From positions 248,001 through 312,000 of the forward strand of contig CANTFK010000785.1 in assembly GCA_947646735.1 (NCBI GenBank): a DNA stretch of 64,000 nucleotides, given 5' to 3'. Of this stretch, positions 11,301 to 20,665 are shown piece after piece. The notes beneath the pieces were generated by a model. That model saw nothing but the letters and a program-made list of their open reading frames with translations, did no database searches and was not told where the DNA came from. Each line of letters starts with the position of its first letter. Position 1 is the first letter of the stretch. A program made the translations under genes and the position numbers. The DNA comes from Peronospora farinosa (Eukaryota; Oomycota; Peronosporomycetes; Peronosporales; Peronosporaceae).

Positions 11301-11477
11301 AGCCAGTGGCGCAATATGCAGTTGGAGCAACCGTGTCATGCCGACGTAGCGACGAAGCTCACGCAGTTCGATTACGCTCAAGTGTCGTATGATCCGCAAA
11401 CACTAAAGGACTTACTCTATCAGGAGGTCATGAAAGCAAAGGTTCCACCTCAGGAGCAGGAAACCATTGCCGAGTAA
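8339..11477 (+). CDS. MAP kinase with N-terminal PH domain
   Basis: Signalling Ser/Thr kinase with about 1040 residues. A PH domain spans roughly residues 42-170 (HWEGYLQKCSDWLKHWETYY... ending KHVWLQFIANGI). A serine-rich linker and a middle region with C2-like strands (VVSIHLGQITDVRSREL) follow. The kinase domain lies about residues 685-985: GKGTYGEV, FAIKKL, LHRDIKPSNIL (catalytic Asp near 814), DFGLA, and the activation lip SEYVVTRWYRAPE. WYRAPE, the CMGC-type insert and DMWAIGCIFAELL identify a MAPK, but the dual phosphorylation motif is S-E-Y instead of T-x-Y. The main frame opens at 8361 without an ATG, only TTG. A strong ATG (CCCATGGCG) at 8339 lies in another frame and runs into a stop after 27 codons, so an indel or small intron near 8380-8410 is likely. 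Confidence 0.9.
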
Positions 11478-11697
11478 GCAACAAAGCAGTCCTGTACCAT
11501 GGCAATGATCCCGGACTTATCCGTGGATGCCACACTCTCGAGGATGGTGCAGGTGTGCATTCTGGAAGAGGATATCAAGGCAAGCACATAAGACAACACT
11601 CAAATAAAGAAATGTTAAATGAAAGCAAAATGCAACATGCATTGATGCATCGAGTAGACACCACAGTCGTCGCGGTAGCAAATTAACGCGATACCTC
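11478..11697. other. Gap between convergent kinase and PAT1 genes
   Basis: 220 bp between two stop codons. It includes a 30-codon frame from ATG 11499 with no family resemblance, and A-rich sequence with AATAAA-like hexamers near 11604 that could serve as a polyadenylation signal for the kinase. I see no gene here. Confidence 0.4.
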
Positions 11698-13905
11698 TTA
11701 AGTCGCTTGCTTGACGGCGGTAGCCAGCTGCACAAACAAGCCCTGCTGCTGCTCCCACTGCTGCTTGATAGTGTTCACGTGCTCAGCGTTGGCTCCTTCA
11801 GTCTCTGCTAGCTGCTGTACAGCCGATCCACCACGCTGCAAGAGTGCCTGAAGGGCCTCAGCACGCGCGCGGTTGTGAAGCACAACAGATAATGACTGCA
11901 CATCGTGGCCAGTCAACGCTCGATGGAGGCACTCGGTCAGCAATTCAGCAGGTGGCGCAGGCGGCACATAGAGCAACATGAGCACCAATGTCTGGCAAAG
12001 CCGTTCGTCACCTGCATCGTTGACATTAAGCTGGCGTCCACCGTCAGTCCGTCCGGACAAAACATAATCAACTAGAAGAGGCAAAAGGACGAAACGGGCC
12101 GACGGGTGCAACAGCGGCAGCGCACGACTCACCAGCATCTTACCCTTAGTGGCTGTCAGCATCTTTAGCAGCTGCTGTACATCACAGCTCATTACACCAG
12201 GAGATGCAGCATCATTGTCTGCATCGCTAGAGTGGGTTACATTGACACCCAACACAGCCGCTAACTCGAGCAACAACGACGTTGTCCGCGAGCGCAGTTC
12301 AACAAGCGCTGGATCCATTTCATCCTTGTTCATCGAGTGGAACTGCTGCACATTAATGCCACGGGCATCCAGCAGGTGGCGCGCGTCCTGTAGGGACAGC
12401 AAGCATTGCATTCCGCGGTCCAACTGGAGACGCAGGTTCCACGTGTCATTATTGAAAACCGAGTTGCGGCTGGCATCTTCGCTCATTCGCAAGACCTTGG
12501 CGGCCTGGGCTTCTGCAGCGACAACCTGGGCACCATGGCTTGATCCACGCACATGATTGGAGCTGGAAGCTTCACTGCTAGACTCGGCTGCCGCAAATGC
12601 AGAGGATGAGGTTGCCTTCTCACCCTCACCAGCACTGAATGGTGTGCATTCTGGATCCTCAGTATTTGTTGTGGACGATGAAGGAGGCGAACTAGCCTCT
12701 TCTGTGCCTGCGAGGTTCAGCAACTGCCTTGGGCGGTACAAACTACTCTTAGTGTTGCGTCCAAGCACGTTATACTCCGACTCCCAGTTGCGCGACTTCA
12801 CTTCGCGCTGTGCATCTCGCGGGTCAACAGATTTAACATGCTGTAGCTTCCATGAAGGAAGCGGTACCGATGGACGGCCAGGCACACCGACACGTGAGCG
12901 CTTTTGCATAAAGTTGTAGAAGTAGTAGTCATCACTGAACGGATCACTCGAGCGCATCCACTTCATCTGCTGTTGCATCACAAAGTTCACATCACGCGGC
13001 GTCATCATTTTGAAGGCAGGCGGGTGCATCTGCGGTGGCGGGTGGGGTATGCCATTGCGCCCGAACGCGCCAGAGGAACCAGGGAATGGCGGTTGCATCG
13101 GGGGAGGCGGACCATGCCCATAGTACTGCGGAGGCATCGGAGGACCACCTGGGTACATCCCCGGGTTCGGAGGACCTTGCATGTGCATTGGGCGAGGAGG
13201 TTGTTCCTGCATATGAGGCAGCGGAGGTGGCATATACTGCTGCTGCTGATGATGATTCGGGGGCGACGGTGCCGTCTGAGGCGCACCCCATGCGTTTGGC
13301 GGCTGCTTGTTCTGTGTAGGAGGCAATAGTGGATCTGGAACAGGAGGAGTCTGTGAAGGTGGAGTCTGCTTTGACGTTGAAGGTACCGAGTCGTCGTCAT
13401 CGAGGCCTAGTCCACTAAGACCCGGCACTTGATTCTCATCCAGCTCAGCATCTTGTTCCAAGCTCAAACCTGGTGGTGGAGCTCGTCCAGCAGTCGTAAG
13501 ACGACTCTTTTTCTCCATTAAATTGCCATGAAATCTCTCTTCAAGTCTCGAAAATTCCTGTTGACCTCTGGCCCATTTCAAATCTTCTAAAGGTACTTTT
13601 AGTCCAGGTGGAGCACTGAGACCAGGGGGTACAAGATTAGAAGCTTCTTCACTTGTCTCATTGTCTCCAGAGGGTGTTTTTGACTGGAAATTGCCCATAA
13701 AAATAGCAGAAAATGCGTCATTAAAGAAAAGTGACGATCCAGCGACGTCTTTGGCTTCAGTACTGCTTTCCACGGGTCCCAAGAGATCATGAGCTCGTAA
13801 ATCAGCCAAGAGTGACTCGTATTTCGTGTCGTCCACACTCCCATTTGTAAAAAAAGCTGGTAATCCGTCCATAGAAGCACCAAAAAGTGAATCTTCCGAG
13901 GCCAT
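11698..13905 (-). CDS. PAT1: PAT1-family mRNA decapping and decay factor
   Basis: Cytoplasmic P-body protein that bridges deadenylated mRNA, the Lsm1-7 ring and the decapping enzyme. The 735-residue protein from ATG 13905 has the family order. It has a short acidic N-terminus (MASEDSLFGASMDG), a long proline/glutamine/methionine-rich disordered middle (runs such as MPPPLPHMQEQPP), then the PAT1 signature with SDPFSDDYYFYNFM. A basic segment with PSWKLQHVKSVDPRDAQREV follows, and an all-helical C-terminal domain (GKMLVSRALPLLHPSARFVL). Longer open frame upstream of 13905 is hydrophobic and unlike the family; it is explained by a 5' UTR intron. Tail-to-tail with the kinase. Confidence 0.85.
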   Translation of the reverse strand: MASEDSLFGASMDGLPAFFTNGSVDDTKYESLLADLRAHDLLGPVESSTEAKDVAGSSLFFNDAFSAIFMGNFQSKTPSGDNETSEEASNLVPPGLSAPPGLKVPLEDLKWARGQQEFSRLEERFHGNLMEKKSRLTTAGRAPPPGLSLEQDAELDENQVPGLSGLGLDDDDSVPSTSKQTPPSQTPPVPDPLLPPTQNKQPPNAWGAPQTAPSPPNHHQQQQYMPPPLPHMQEQPPRPMHMQGPPNPGMYPGGPPMPPQYYGHGPPPPMQPPFPGSSGAFGRNGIPHPPPQMHPPAFKMMTPRDVNFVMQQQMKWMRSSDPFSDDYYFYNFMQKRSRVGVPGRPSVPLPSWKLQHVKSVDPRDAQREVKSRNWESEYNVLGRNTKSSLYRPRQLLNLAGTEEASSPPSSSTTNTEDPECTPFSAGEGEKATSSSAFAAAESSSEASSSNHVRGSSHGAQVVAAEAQAAKVLRMSEDASRNSVFNNDTWNLRLQLDRGMQCLLSLQDARHLLDARGINVQQFHSMNKDEMDPALVELRSRTTSLLLELAAVLGVNVTHSSDADNDAASPGVMSCDVQQLLKMLTATKGKMLVSRALPLLHPSARFVLLPLLVDYVLSGRTDGGRQLNVNDAGDERLCQTLVLMLLYVPPAPPAELLTECLHRALTGHDVQSLSVVLHNRARAEALQALLQRGGSAVQQLAETEGANAEHVNTIKQQWEQQQGLFVQLATAVKQAT

Positions 13906-13910
13906 GACAA

Positions 13911-14065
13911 CTAGGTATAGAAAAAGGTAAATTATGAATGTATTAGAAGGCATAAAGAGGTAATAATGGTATAGATCGAAAGAGGACATGATAATGAAGA
14001 GAGTGGTGTCGGTCTTATTGCCTAAAACATCGTGTGGACAGCAGGAGAGAGGTACATACACATAC
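13911..14065 (-). other. Predicted 5' UTR intron of PAT1
   Basis: On the minus strand a consensus donor CAG|GTATGTG at 14065 and an acceptor CTATACCTAG ending at 13911 bound a 155-nt segment. The acceptor lies five bases before the ATG. The segment is open in frame with PAT1, which would add an implausible hydrophobic leader if it were translated. Confidence 0.6.
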
Positions 14066-14205
14066 CTGAATTCCAAGACGTTTGTGATCTTGTCCGACGT
14101 TGGAAATGTGGAAATGAGGATTGAAAATGTTGCGCGAAAGTGAAAAGACGTTTTAACTTAGCAACTATTTTTTAGCAATAACATGGCTACATTTTATTCG
14201 CGTTA

Positions 14206-15949
14206 TTATTGCGACTTGACCGTTTTTGCGAGACGCTTCGCCTTAAAACGTTTCATTTCACGTATCAATCCCAATAGAAAAGGCAAAAGAAGAGGAGCAA
14301 GAAGTGGTGCATAGACACCCAGCATTTGCCCTTGTGGAAAATAAAGTTGACGGATCATCGTATGGTCATAATACGCAGCATTCGTCAACTCGGATGCTTG
14401 ACGGGCCATAGCCAACAAACGAGGAAGGTCCGATGCGTCCACACAAGTTTGCTGCTGTTCTTGAATGCTGTCGCACAGAATGTCCTCAAGTCGCGTAACG
14501 GCTGTCTCCACTCGCGTTTGTACTCGCTCCAGGACGCTCAGCTCCGGCAGTGCTTCCACAAGCTTCACAGTCGACTGCAATGTCTCAATTGCTGATTGCA
14601 TGAGATTGGTAAATCGTTCACGCATGACGACATCCAATTCCCAGTCAGCAATGCCATCGGCTGGCGACGGCAGAAACAAAAGTCGTTGTCTCGATGTATC
14701 GTCACTTGCCACATGCTCCTCCTCTCTTTGCCGATGCCAGAACGACGGAACGCCAAGTAATGTGCGAAACTCCGAGACAAAAAGTCCCATGACTCGCTGG
14801 AGCTCACGTTCCTTCGTTGCTGACACTGATGCAGCTGCGTCACCGGTAAATGTTTCATTGAGTGCATAAGAGTTCAAGATGACAGCAATGCCCCACCCTG
14901 GCAGCTCAAACGACGTTGCGAGGGCGTTTTCATTCTCTTTTTGACCTGCAGAACGAATATACAGCGGAGCGTGTACAAAATCAGGAAGAGCAGCCATAAA
15001 GTGAAGAACCTGCTCTCTATCCTCCAGGACGGAGGCGTCTAAAAAGTCGTTTGCGCTTTTAAACTATAACATCAAGAACGACCAGAGTCCATCAGAGTGT
15101 CATACGTCTGTCCGTTTTCACCAACAGTGCACTTACATGTTTAAGATCTTCAGCATTGATGTAAAACTTGCTTCCGTCAGCACTCGGTGTGATCTCCTTT
15201 GCCAGTCTTGCATACTGCACAACCTGCGTCTCCACTTTAAAATTGGCAACGGCTCCAACCTTCTGTACAAATCTGCCCAAATACTGGTCTACCAACGTCT
15301 GTAGATCCTCCTTCCATGGCGTCACAGGATTCTCTTTCAAAAGAGAAAACTGCAGTCGATAGTTCAGTGCTCTCCGTGCAGTCTTTGTCTTCATATTCTG
15401 CTTAACACTCGCCTCAACCAGTGGATACACATGGTTCTGCATGAGCTTTTCAATGGCAGAATGCACTGCATCTCTCATAGCCACTTTACATTGCCATGAC
15501 CACGCATGCCGGTGCTTTCCAACCATTAACAATGGAGCAGAACCTGCCAATTTCTCGTCACAAAACAAGAATACACTAAAATGCTTGTCCATTGTCGGTA
15601 TCAGCGTCTTTAGAGCGTCGTCCGTGATCTGTAGTCCTAGTTTGACTGAGTTTTGCAGCATTTCCTTCTGCTGATCATCAAGTTCCAAATGGTGTGTTAC
15701 ATACACGACATTTGAGGCACTAGAAGGCAGAGGAAACAACGATATCGCTGGACTGGAGCTGCTCAGACTGTAAATGTCGACTTGAAACGTGTCTGGACCA
15801 CCAAAACGTGACGTTTGCCACGATAATTGATGGATACGTGACACAGGAAGGTCCACACGCTCTACTTGTGTCAAATGCCATGCCATGGGTGTTATTATGA
15901 GCGTAAAGAGCACGAAGGCACCGACGATCTGCAGCCGCGTACCTGCCAT
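14206..15949 (-). CDS. PIGS: GPI transamidase component PIG-S, two exons
   Basis: ER-membrane subunit of the complex that attaches GPI anchors to proteins. Exons 15949..15137 and 15063..14206 are joined across a 73-nt intron (CAT|GTAAGT ... TTATAG|TTT, phase 0), giving 556 residues. The N-terminus has a single membrane anchor (LQIVGAFVLFTLIITPMAWH). The lumenal domain follows, with LHFMAALPDFVHAPLYI in exon 2, a close match to the family motif before the SPLYI strand, and WGIAVILNSY after it. A second membrane span lies near the C-terminus (LGVYAPLLAPLLLPFLLGL) with a basic cytosolic tail. This is the two-TM PIG-S topology. I chose ATG 15949 over an upstream TTG at 15961. Head-to-head with PEN-2. 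Confidence 0.93.
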
Positions 15950-16080
15950 GATAATTGACAAGAAATGGCAGACTTTTATCCAATCATATTATTCGACAAT
16001 ATAATTGGACAAAAATCCAATCCGGCGGTTTAGAAACGACGACTCAGTTTCTAAATTTCAGACAGTCAGCGACCAAAATA
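15950..16080. promoter_or_regulatory. Bidirectional promoter between PIG-S and PEN-2
   Basis: Only 131 bp separate the two start codons. Three CCAAT boxes occur: CCAATC at 15980-15985, ATTGG (inverted) at 16004-16008, and CCAATC at 16017-16022. Boxes in both orientations fit a shared promoter for two membrane-complex subunits. Confidence 0.6.
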
Positions 16081-16572
16081 ATGAGGAATGAACCAAACGA
16101 GTCAGTGACGGACACGCCCGTGCTGGAAGAGACATTGCGTCCTGACTCGACTGAGGGTACTGCCGACACAAATAATCGTGGCAATTTTACACGTAATTTG
16201 AACAAAGAAGCCGATGAATCCGTGGCCAAGAAGATGTTTCTAGGCGGACTAGTGTTCTTGCCATGGCTACATCTCGTCACTGTTGTTTTCTACCATAAAC
16301 AGTTTTTAGATTCGTCTATTGACGCATCTGTCACACGTTGTATGTCTAGCTACAGTACATTCTACTACATTATAGTCAAATTGCTATTGTGTGTCTGACC
16401 ATGTGTCTTGTCTCTTTATCTCGTAGGGGTGCGACGTTCGTTCTTGGGGTTTCTCTTTTGGACGGTATTGTTCATGTCATGGGTTTTAATATTCCAACTG
16501 AAGTGGAAAGAATTTGGCTGGCAGAGTCTTGTTATGGTGGTGCCAAAAGAAGATGAGAATCCAGGCTGGTGA
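16081..16572 (+). CDS. PSENEN: Gamma-secretase subunit PEN-2, two exons
   Basis: Small membrane subunit needed for presenilin endoproteolysis and gamma-secretase activity. Exon 1 is 16081..16339 and exon 2 is 16427..16572, joined across an 87-nt intron (GTATGT ... CGTAG) whose junction codon becomes TGG. The 134-residue product has a 45-residue hydrophilic N-terminus, then the family core: FLGGLVFLPWLHLVTVVF, a linker, RRSFLGFLFWTVLFMSWVLI, and a short tail WKEFGWQSL. The length beyond the N-terminal extension is like the ~100-residue animal protein. Reading straight through the intron gives a false 147-residue frame ending at 16398. ATG 16081 is used; the frame is open upstream to 15955 without an ATG. 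Confidence 0.92.
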
Positions 16573-16805
16573 ATGACCAACAACACAGGAGACAAAGAGA
16601 GACAACAGTAGCATGAGGACTCGAGATGGACACCTTTTGTCATCTCATTTTGTGCAGTATAATTTCATACAAAGCATTTTTCATGTAAAACACTTTTTCT
16701 TACCACTATCACGTAATCATGTGTAAACCACATCAATTTTGAACCCTGCCACCAAAGCACACAATAAATAAGTCATACGACGAGCTCTTCATCCTCCCCC
16801 CGTCC

Positions 16806-18120
16806 ATGACCATGAGCGCTCCAATTCTCTCCATCGATACGCAACATGAAGACATGATTGTATGCTATCTAAGCTTTCATTCTTTTCTTCTTCTTTTCCA
16901 CGTTTTTTTGCGGTTTAAAGACGATAAATTACTAAATTAAACTAATACTTTATTATTTTATGTACATTACATTAAAATAGCATGACGCTCAGTTGGATTA
17001 CTATGGCAAACGTTTAGCTACGTGTTCCTCCGATCGAACTATTAAAGTTTACGATGTTACAGGCGACGTGCAGAATAATGAACAAATTCTGACAGGGTCC
17101 GTAATAACGTAATTTGATTGAATTAGAGTCCCTTAAATTAACGTTATGTTTTTATGGTTATGGTTATTACAAATGTAGCCATGAAGGTCCCGTATGGCAA
17201 GTATCATGGGCACATCCTAAATTTGGTGTGCTATTGGCTGCCTGTTCATACGATGGCAAAGTGATTATCTACCGTGAACAGAGTTTAAACCAATGGACGC
17301 AGGCTTATGTGCATGCAATCCACGAATCTTCAGTCAATAGCATTGCCTGGGCACCACATGAATACGGACTTGCTCTTGCTTGTGCATCAGCAGATGGCAC
17401 CGTCTCTGTGCTCAGCTACTCTCGTACGTGGCAGCTGTGGTGATGACGTCATATGTCTGGATACACAAACACGGGGTTTAAAGGACTGGTGATGATGATG
17501 CTATTGTTGTGATTGTCTGCAGCTGAGGGATGGAGTGTGAGCCACTTTAAGGACAGCGCGCTAGGCTGCAATGCCGTGAGCTGGGCGCCATTCAATTCGG
17601 TAGGCTCACAGAGTCCTGCGGGTCCTATCCGTCGTGTGGTGACGGCGTCTTGTGACAAGACGATCAAGATTTGGAGCCTGACAGAAGGTGAGAAGGAATG
17701 GACGAAACAGGAGCTGAGCTCTGCTCCCGCACACAGCGATTGGGTGCGTGATGTGGCGTGGGCCCCTAGCACGGGACTGCCGGTTAACCTTATAGCCAGT
17801 TGCTCGGAGGACAAGCACGTGTACATCTGGTCGCAATCTGCAGAAGACAGCGCGTGGAAGCGTGAGCTACTGCATACCTTCGACGCACCTGTGTGGCGTG
17901 TGAGCTGGTCTGTTACCGGCAACGTGCTAGCTGTGTCTTCGGGTGATCACAAGGTGACGCTCTGGAAGGAGACGCTTGACAAGAAGTGGATGTACGTACT
18001 ATTTTGATCTTGTATCGTCATCTTCATTATACAAGACGTCTTAGATATGTGATTTGTTTTATTTGCAGTCAAATTTCGTCCGTAGACGAGGCTGGTGCCA
18101 TTCACAACAGTAACGAGTAG
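16806..18120 (+). CDS. SEC13: SEC13, WD40 protein of the COPII coat and nuclear pore, five exons
   Basis: Beta-propeller scaffold shared by the COPII cage, the nuclear-pore Y complex and the GATOR2 complex. Exons: 16806..16859, 16981..17096, 17179..17423, 17523..17991, 18069..18120; all four introns are GT-AG (121, 82, 99 and 77 nt). The product is 311 residues. It starts with the family phrase [17 protein letters not shown], then six WD repeats, e.g. [81 protein letters not shown] and [13 protein letters not shown]. It ends [11 protein letters not shown], as SEC13 proteins do. A second ATG at 16812 is also possible. The exon 4 frame continues into the intron for a few codons, so intron-free reading truncates the protein. 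Confidence 0.95.
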
Positions 18121-18402
18121 ATGCGTTGGATCATCTTGAAGAGGCTGTCGATTGCAGGTAATAAAGGCGAACTGGTTTACATTCTTTCGACTTGTCTTCT
18201 ACCTCCTGTAAATATCTGCTGGAATAGTGCGAGATCAATTTGTGTTTGGTTGGATGAGAGGTGGAAAGCATTGTTTGCATCGACAGTAAAGGCAAAAGCA
18301 CTGCAATGCGCAAGCCTAATCACGTGTTTAATGTTGTAAGTAGCTAAGTGATGTGTGTAGGCAACGCTATTAGACGTCCCGCTGCTTGCAACACCTAGCA
18401 TA

Positions 18403-19497
18403 CTAGCCGACTTGTTTATTTAGTTCTGCCACTTTTTCTTCAAAGTTGCGCGTCCACCGCCGCTGGAACTTCGCTTCGAGCGCCTGTACACACTTGTAGT
18501 GTACCTGATGTTCATGGTTATAGCTGGATAGAGTCATTTGTCGTTCCGACGAGTGTGCTTCCTCCTTTTTCCACGGTGGATCTAACGGATCCAACCTTTT
18601 GCTGATCAATGCACTACGTCTCTGCTCCACTGTCCGTAAATATCCAGCAATCCACACATCATCGACCGTCACACATACCGGTGGAATCACCGCAAGAGCT
18701 TCTACATCTGTAAAGAAACCTCGTCGATAAGCATTGCCACAGCATGCTTGCAAAATATCCACATAACGTCCATTGGGACGCATAAAGTAAGGCACATAAG
18801 CTGGTACTACACCCACTTGATGCCACATGGGAAGCATTCCCCATCCACAAACACCCAGTACATCATCTGGCTTCGCTTCAGCTTCCCACGCCAGAGAAGC
18901 CACGAGCTCTGGAGGGTATACAAAGTCGTCATCAAGTGTAATAATCAGCGTCGACGCATTGTTTTCCAGTCTCAGAGCTCCTAGCAATTTAGTGGCAGGA
19001 CCGTCATCAACACAGCGATTGATATGGACCAAAGGTGTGAGACTTGTAAGCTCCAATGGGATCTCAATCTCATCATAGGAACGTTCTGGATGTCGTTTCA
19101 TTGGTCCTGTTGGAATATTCACGTAAATTTGATCCGGTAAAAGACTTTGTTTCGTTAAAGAACGCACACTGTCCATGACTTTATCGATCCGATTTGGTGT
19201 CGTAGTAAGTGACACAACGACACGAAATAGTGGACGCCAAGGTGGCGATAGTGGTGGTCGATCATTGGCTGTACGGCCATCATAAGCCGTCGTATAAAGC
19301 GCCGTTGCAATGGGTGAGATACTGCCGTACCGTATCAATAAGAAAGTGTATCCATAACAGACACAGAGACAGATGAAAAGTAACAAAAGACGGAACAACG
19401 TAAGATGACGTAACCATGAATTCGAATATGTGGTGTGACGGGGCAGTACCGGCTGTTGCAGGAATACGCTCCACTGACGAACCATGTACGTCATCAT
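18403..19497 (-). CDS. Type II membrane glycosyltransferase-like protein
   Basis: 364 residues from ATG 19497. A basic cytosolic tail precedes one strong membrane anchor (LTLFRLLLLFICLCVCYGYTF) near residues 35-55, the topology of Golgi glycosyltransferases. The lumenal part starts a GT-A-like fold: FRVVVSLTTTPNRIDKV, then the motif LIITLDDDFVYPPEL, where the DDD would bind metal and nucleotide sugar. Later CGWGM, CCGNAYRRGFF and VCVTVDDVWIAGYL resemble acceptor-side motifs. I cannot assign a sugar specificity or CAZy family. No introns seen. Confidence 0.65.
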   Translation of the reverse strand: MMTYMVRQWSVFLQQPVLPRHTTYSNSWLRHLTLFRLLLLFICLCVCYGYTFLLIRYGSISPIATALYTTAYDGRTANDRPPLSPPWRPLFRVVVSLTTTPNRIDKVMDSVRSLTKQSLLPDQIYVNIPTGPMKRHPERSYDEIEIPLELTSLTPLVHINRCVDDGPATKLLGALRLENNASTLIITLDDDFVYPPELVASLAWEAEAKPDDVLGVCGWGMLPMWHQVGVVPAYVPYFMRPNGRYVDILQACCGNAYRRGFFTDVEALAVIPPVCVTVDDVWIAGYLRTVEQRRSALISKRLDPLDPPWKKEEAHSSERQMTLSSYNHEHQVHYKCVQALEAKFQRRWTRNFEEKVAELNKQVG

Positions 19498-19659
19498 ATA
19501 AAGGAGGAATTTCAAAAAGTGACAGGGATACTATTGGTGTTGTGTACATGTTATATGATTTATTAAAAGTTTATGCTATATATTAGTATTGCTACTTACG
19601 CGTCACTTTATCTGGCTAAAGTAATTCTAAGACTCATACCTTGGATTCTCGACACTTGG

Positions 19660-20418
19660 ATGAAGCTATTTGGACGCAAGTCAGCGGCCCCGGCGCGTAT
19701 GGGCCCCGTCGCAACAGCCGATACGATTCGTAAATTGCGTGAACAGCTCGAGTCACTTGAGAAACGTGAACTTCATATTGTTAAGAAAATTGCATTGCAA
19801 TTACAAGAAGCCAAGCACAAAAGCGCAGCAAAAGACAAACGTGGGGCGATTTTTGCATTGAAACGGAAGAAAATGTATGAGGCTGAAGTGGAAAAACTGC
19901 AGGGGGCACGTATGACGTTAGAGACACAAGTTATGACACTTGAGAGTGCACATGTGAACATGGAAACGTTCACGGCGTTACGATCTGGTGCTGAGCAAAT
20001 GAAGGCCATTCACGGCCAGATGAATGTCGACAAGGTGGACAATATTATGGACGATATTCAAGAAGAAATGGCTACAGCAGATGAAATTGGACGTGCCATC
20101 TCACAACCTCTTGGCTCACAGCTCTACGATGATGATGAGCTTGAGGACGAGCTTCGTGAAATGGAAGAGCTTGAGCTGGAAGAAAAGACACTGGAGCCTG
20201 TTGTAGCCACACCAAGAGACGCACCGGTGAAGGACAGAGCGCCAACGCTTCCAGTTGCTACTCCAACAGCTCCGTCAGCGTCTCCTGCACCGACGGCACA
20301 GTACAATTTACCAGATGTACCAACTCATACTGTCGAGTCCAAAATTAATGTGGTGGGCGACGCGGACGAAGATGAACTGGAAGCGTTGAGGAAGCTTGAA
20401 GCGTCCATGGCGCTGTAG
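19660..20418 (+). CDS. ESCRT-III subunit CHMP4/Snf7
   Basis: Filament-forming subunit of ESCRT-III in endosomal sorting and membrane scission. From ATG 19660 the 252-residue protein begins MKLFGRKS, a typical short amphipathic start. The basic helical hairpin follows (RKLREQLESLEKRELHIVKK, FALKRKKMYEAEVEKLQG, LETQVMTLESAHVNMETF), then AMKAIHGQMNVDKVDNIMDD with the Snf7 linker. An acidic C-terminal half (DDDELEDELREMEELELEE) precedes a Pro/Ala linker and a last helix (EDELEALRKLEASMAL) resembling the MIT- or Bro1-interaction helix of CHMP4. The frame is open upstream to 19573, but that leader is hydrophobic and not family-like. Confidence 0.93.
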   Translation: MKLFGRKSAAPARMGPVATADTIRKLREQLESLEKRELHIVKKIALQLQEAKHKSAAKDKRGAIFALKRKKMYEAEVEKLQGARMTLETQVMTLESAHVNMETFTALRSGAEQMKAIHGQMNVDKVDNIMDDIQEEMATADEIGRAISQPLGSQLYDDDELEDELREMEELELEEKTLEPVVATPRDAPVKDRAPTLPVATPTAPSASPAPTAQYNLPDVPTHTVESKINVVGDADEDELEALRKLEASMAL

Positions 20419-20665
20419 CAGCACAAACCAGATCGTAAGAGGAAAAGATTGATAAAGAACAAGCTTGGCAACAATGATGACAATTGCTGCATCGCTCTCA
20501 AGCTTTGCTTTCTTCACGTATGTATGGAATAAAAGAAAACGGATGCACAATTGGCAAACTGCCGTAGTAAAAGCTTTAACGCAGATGCCTGTATACGTCC
20601 ACTCGCCTTCTTCGGTCTCCTCACTGTCGTCTACCTCTTTTCACAAGAGCCCTCTTGCCTTGTAT

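Noticed and set aside
11499..11591. 30-codon ORF after the kinase (MAMIPDLSVDATLSRMVQVC...)
   Set aside because: Short, no ribosomal context evidence in eukaryotes, and lies within a 3' UTR-sized gap; no family resemblance.
12149..13329. Several plus-strand frames opposite PAT1
   Set aside because: They are shadows of the Pro/Gln-rich coding region and show only low-complexity composition.
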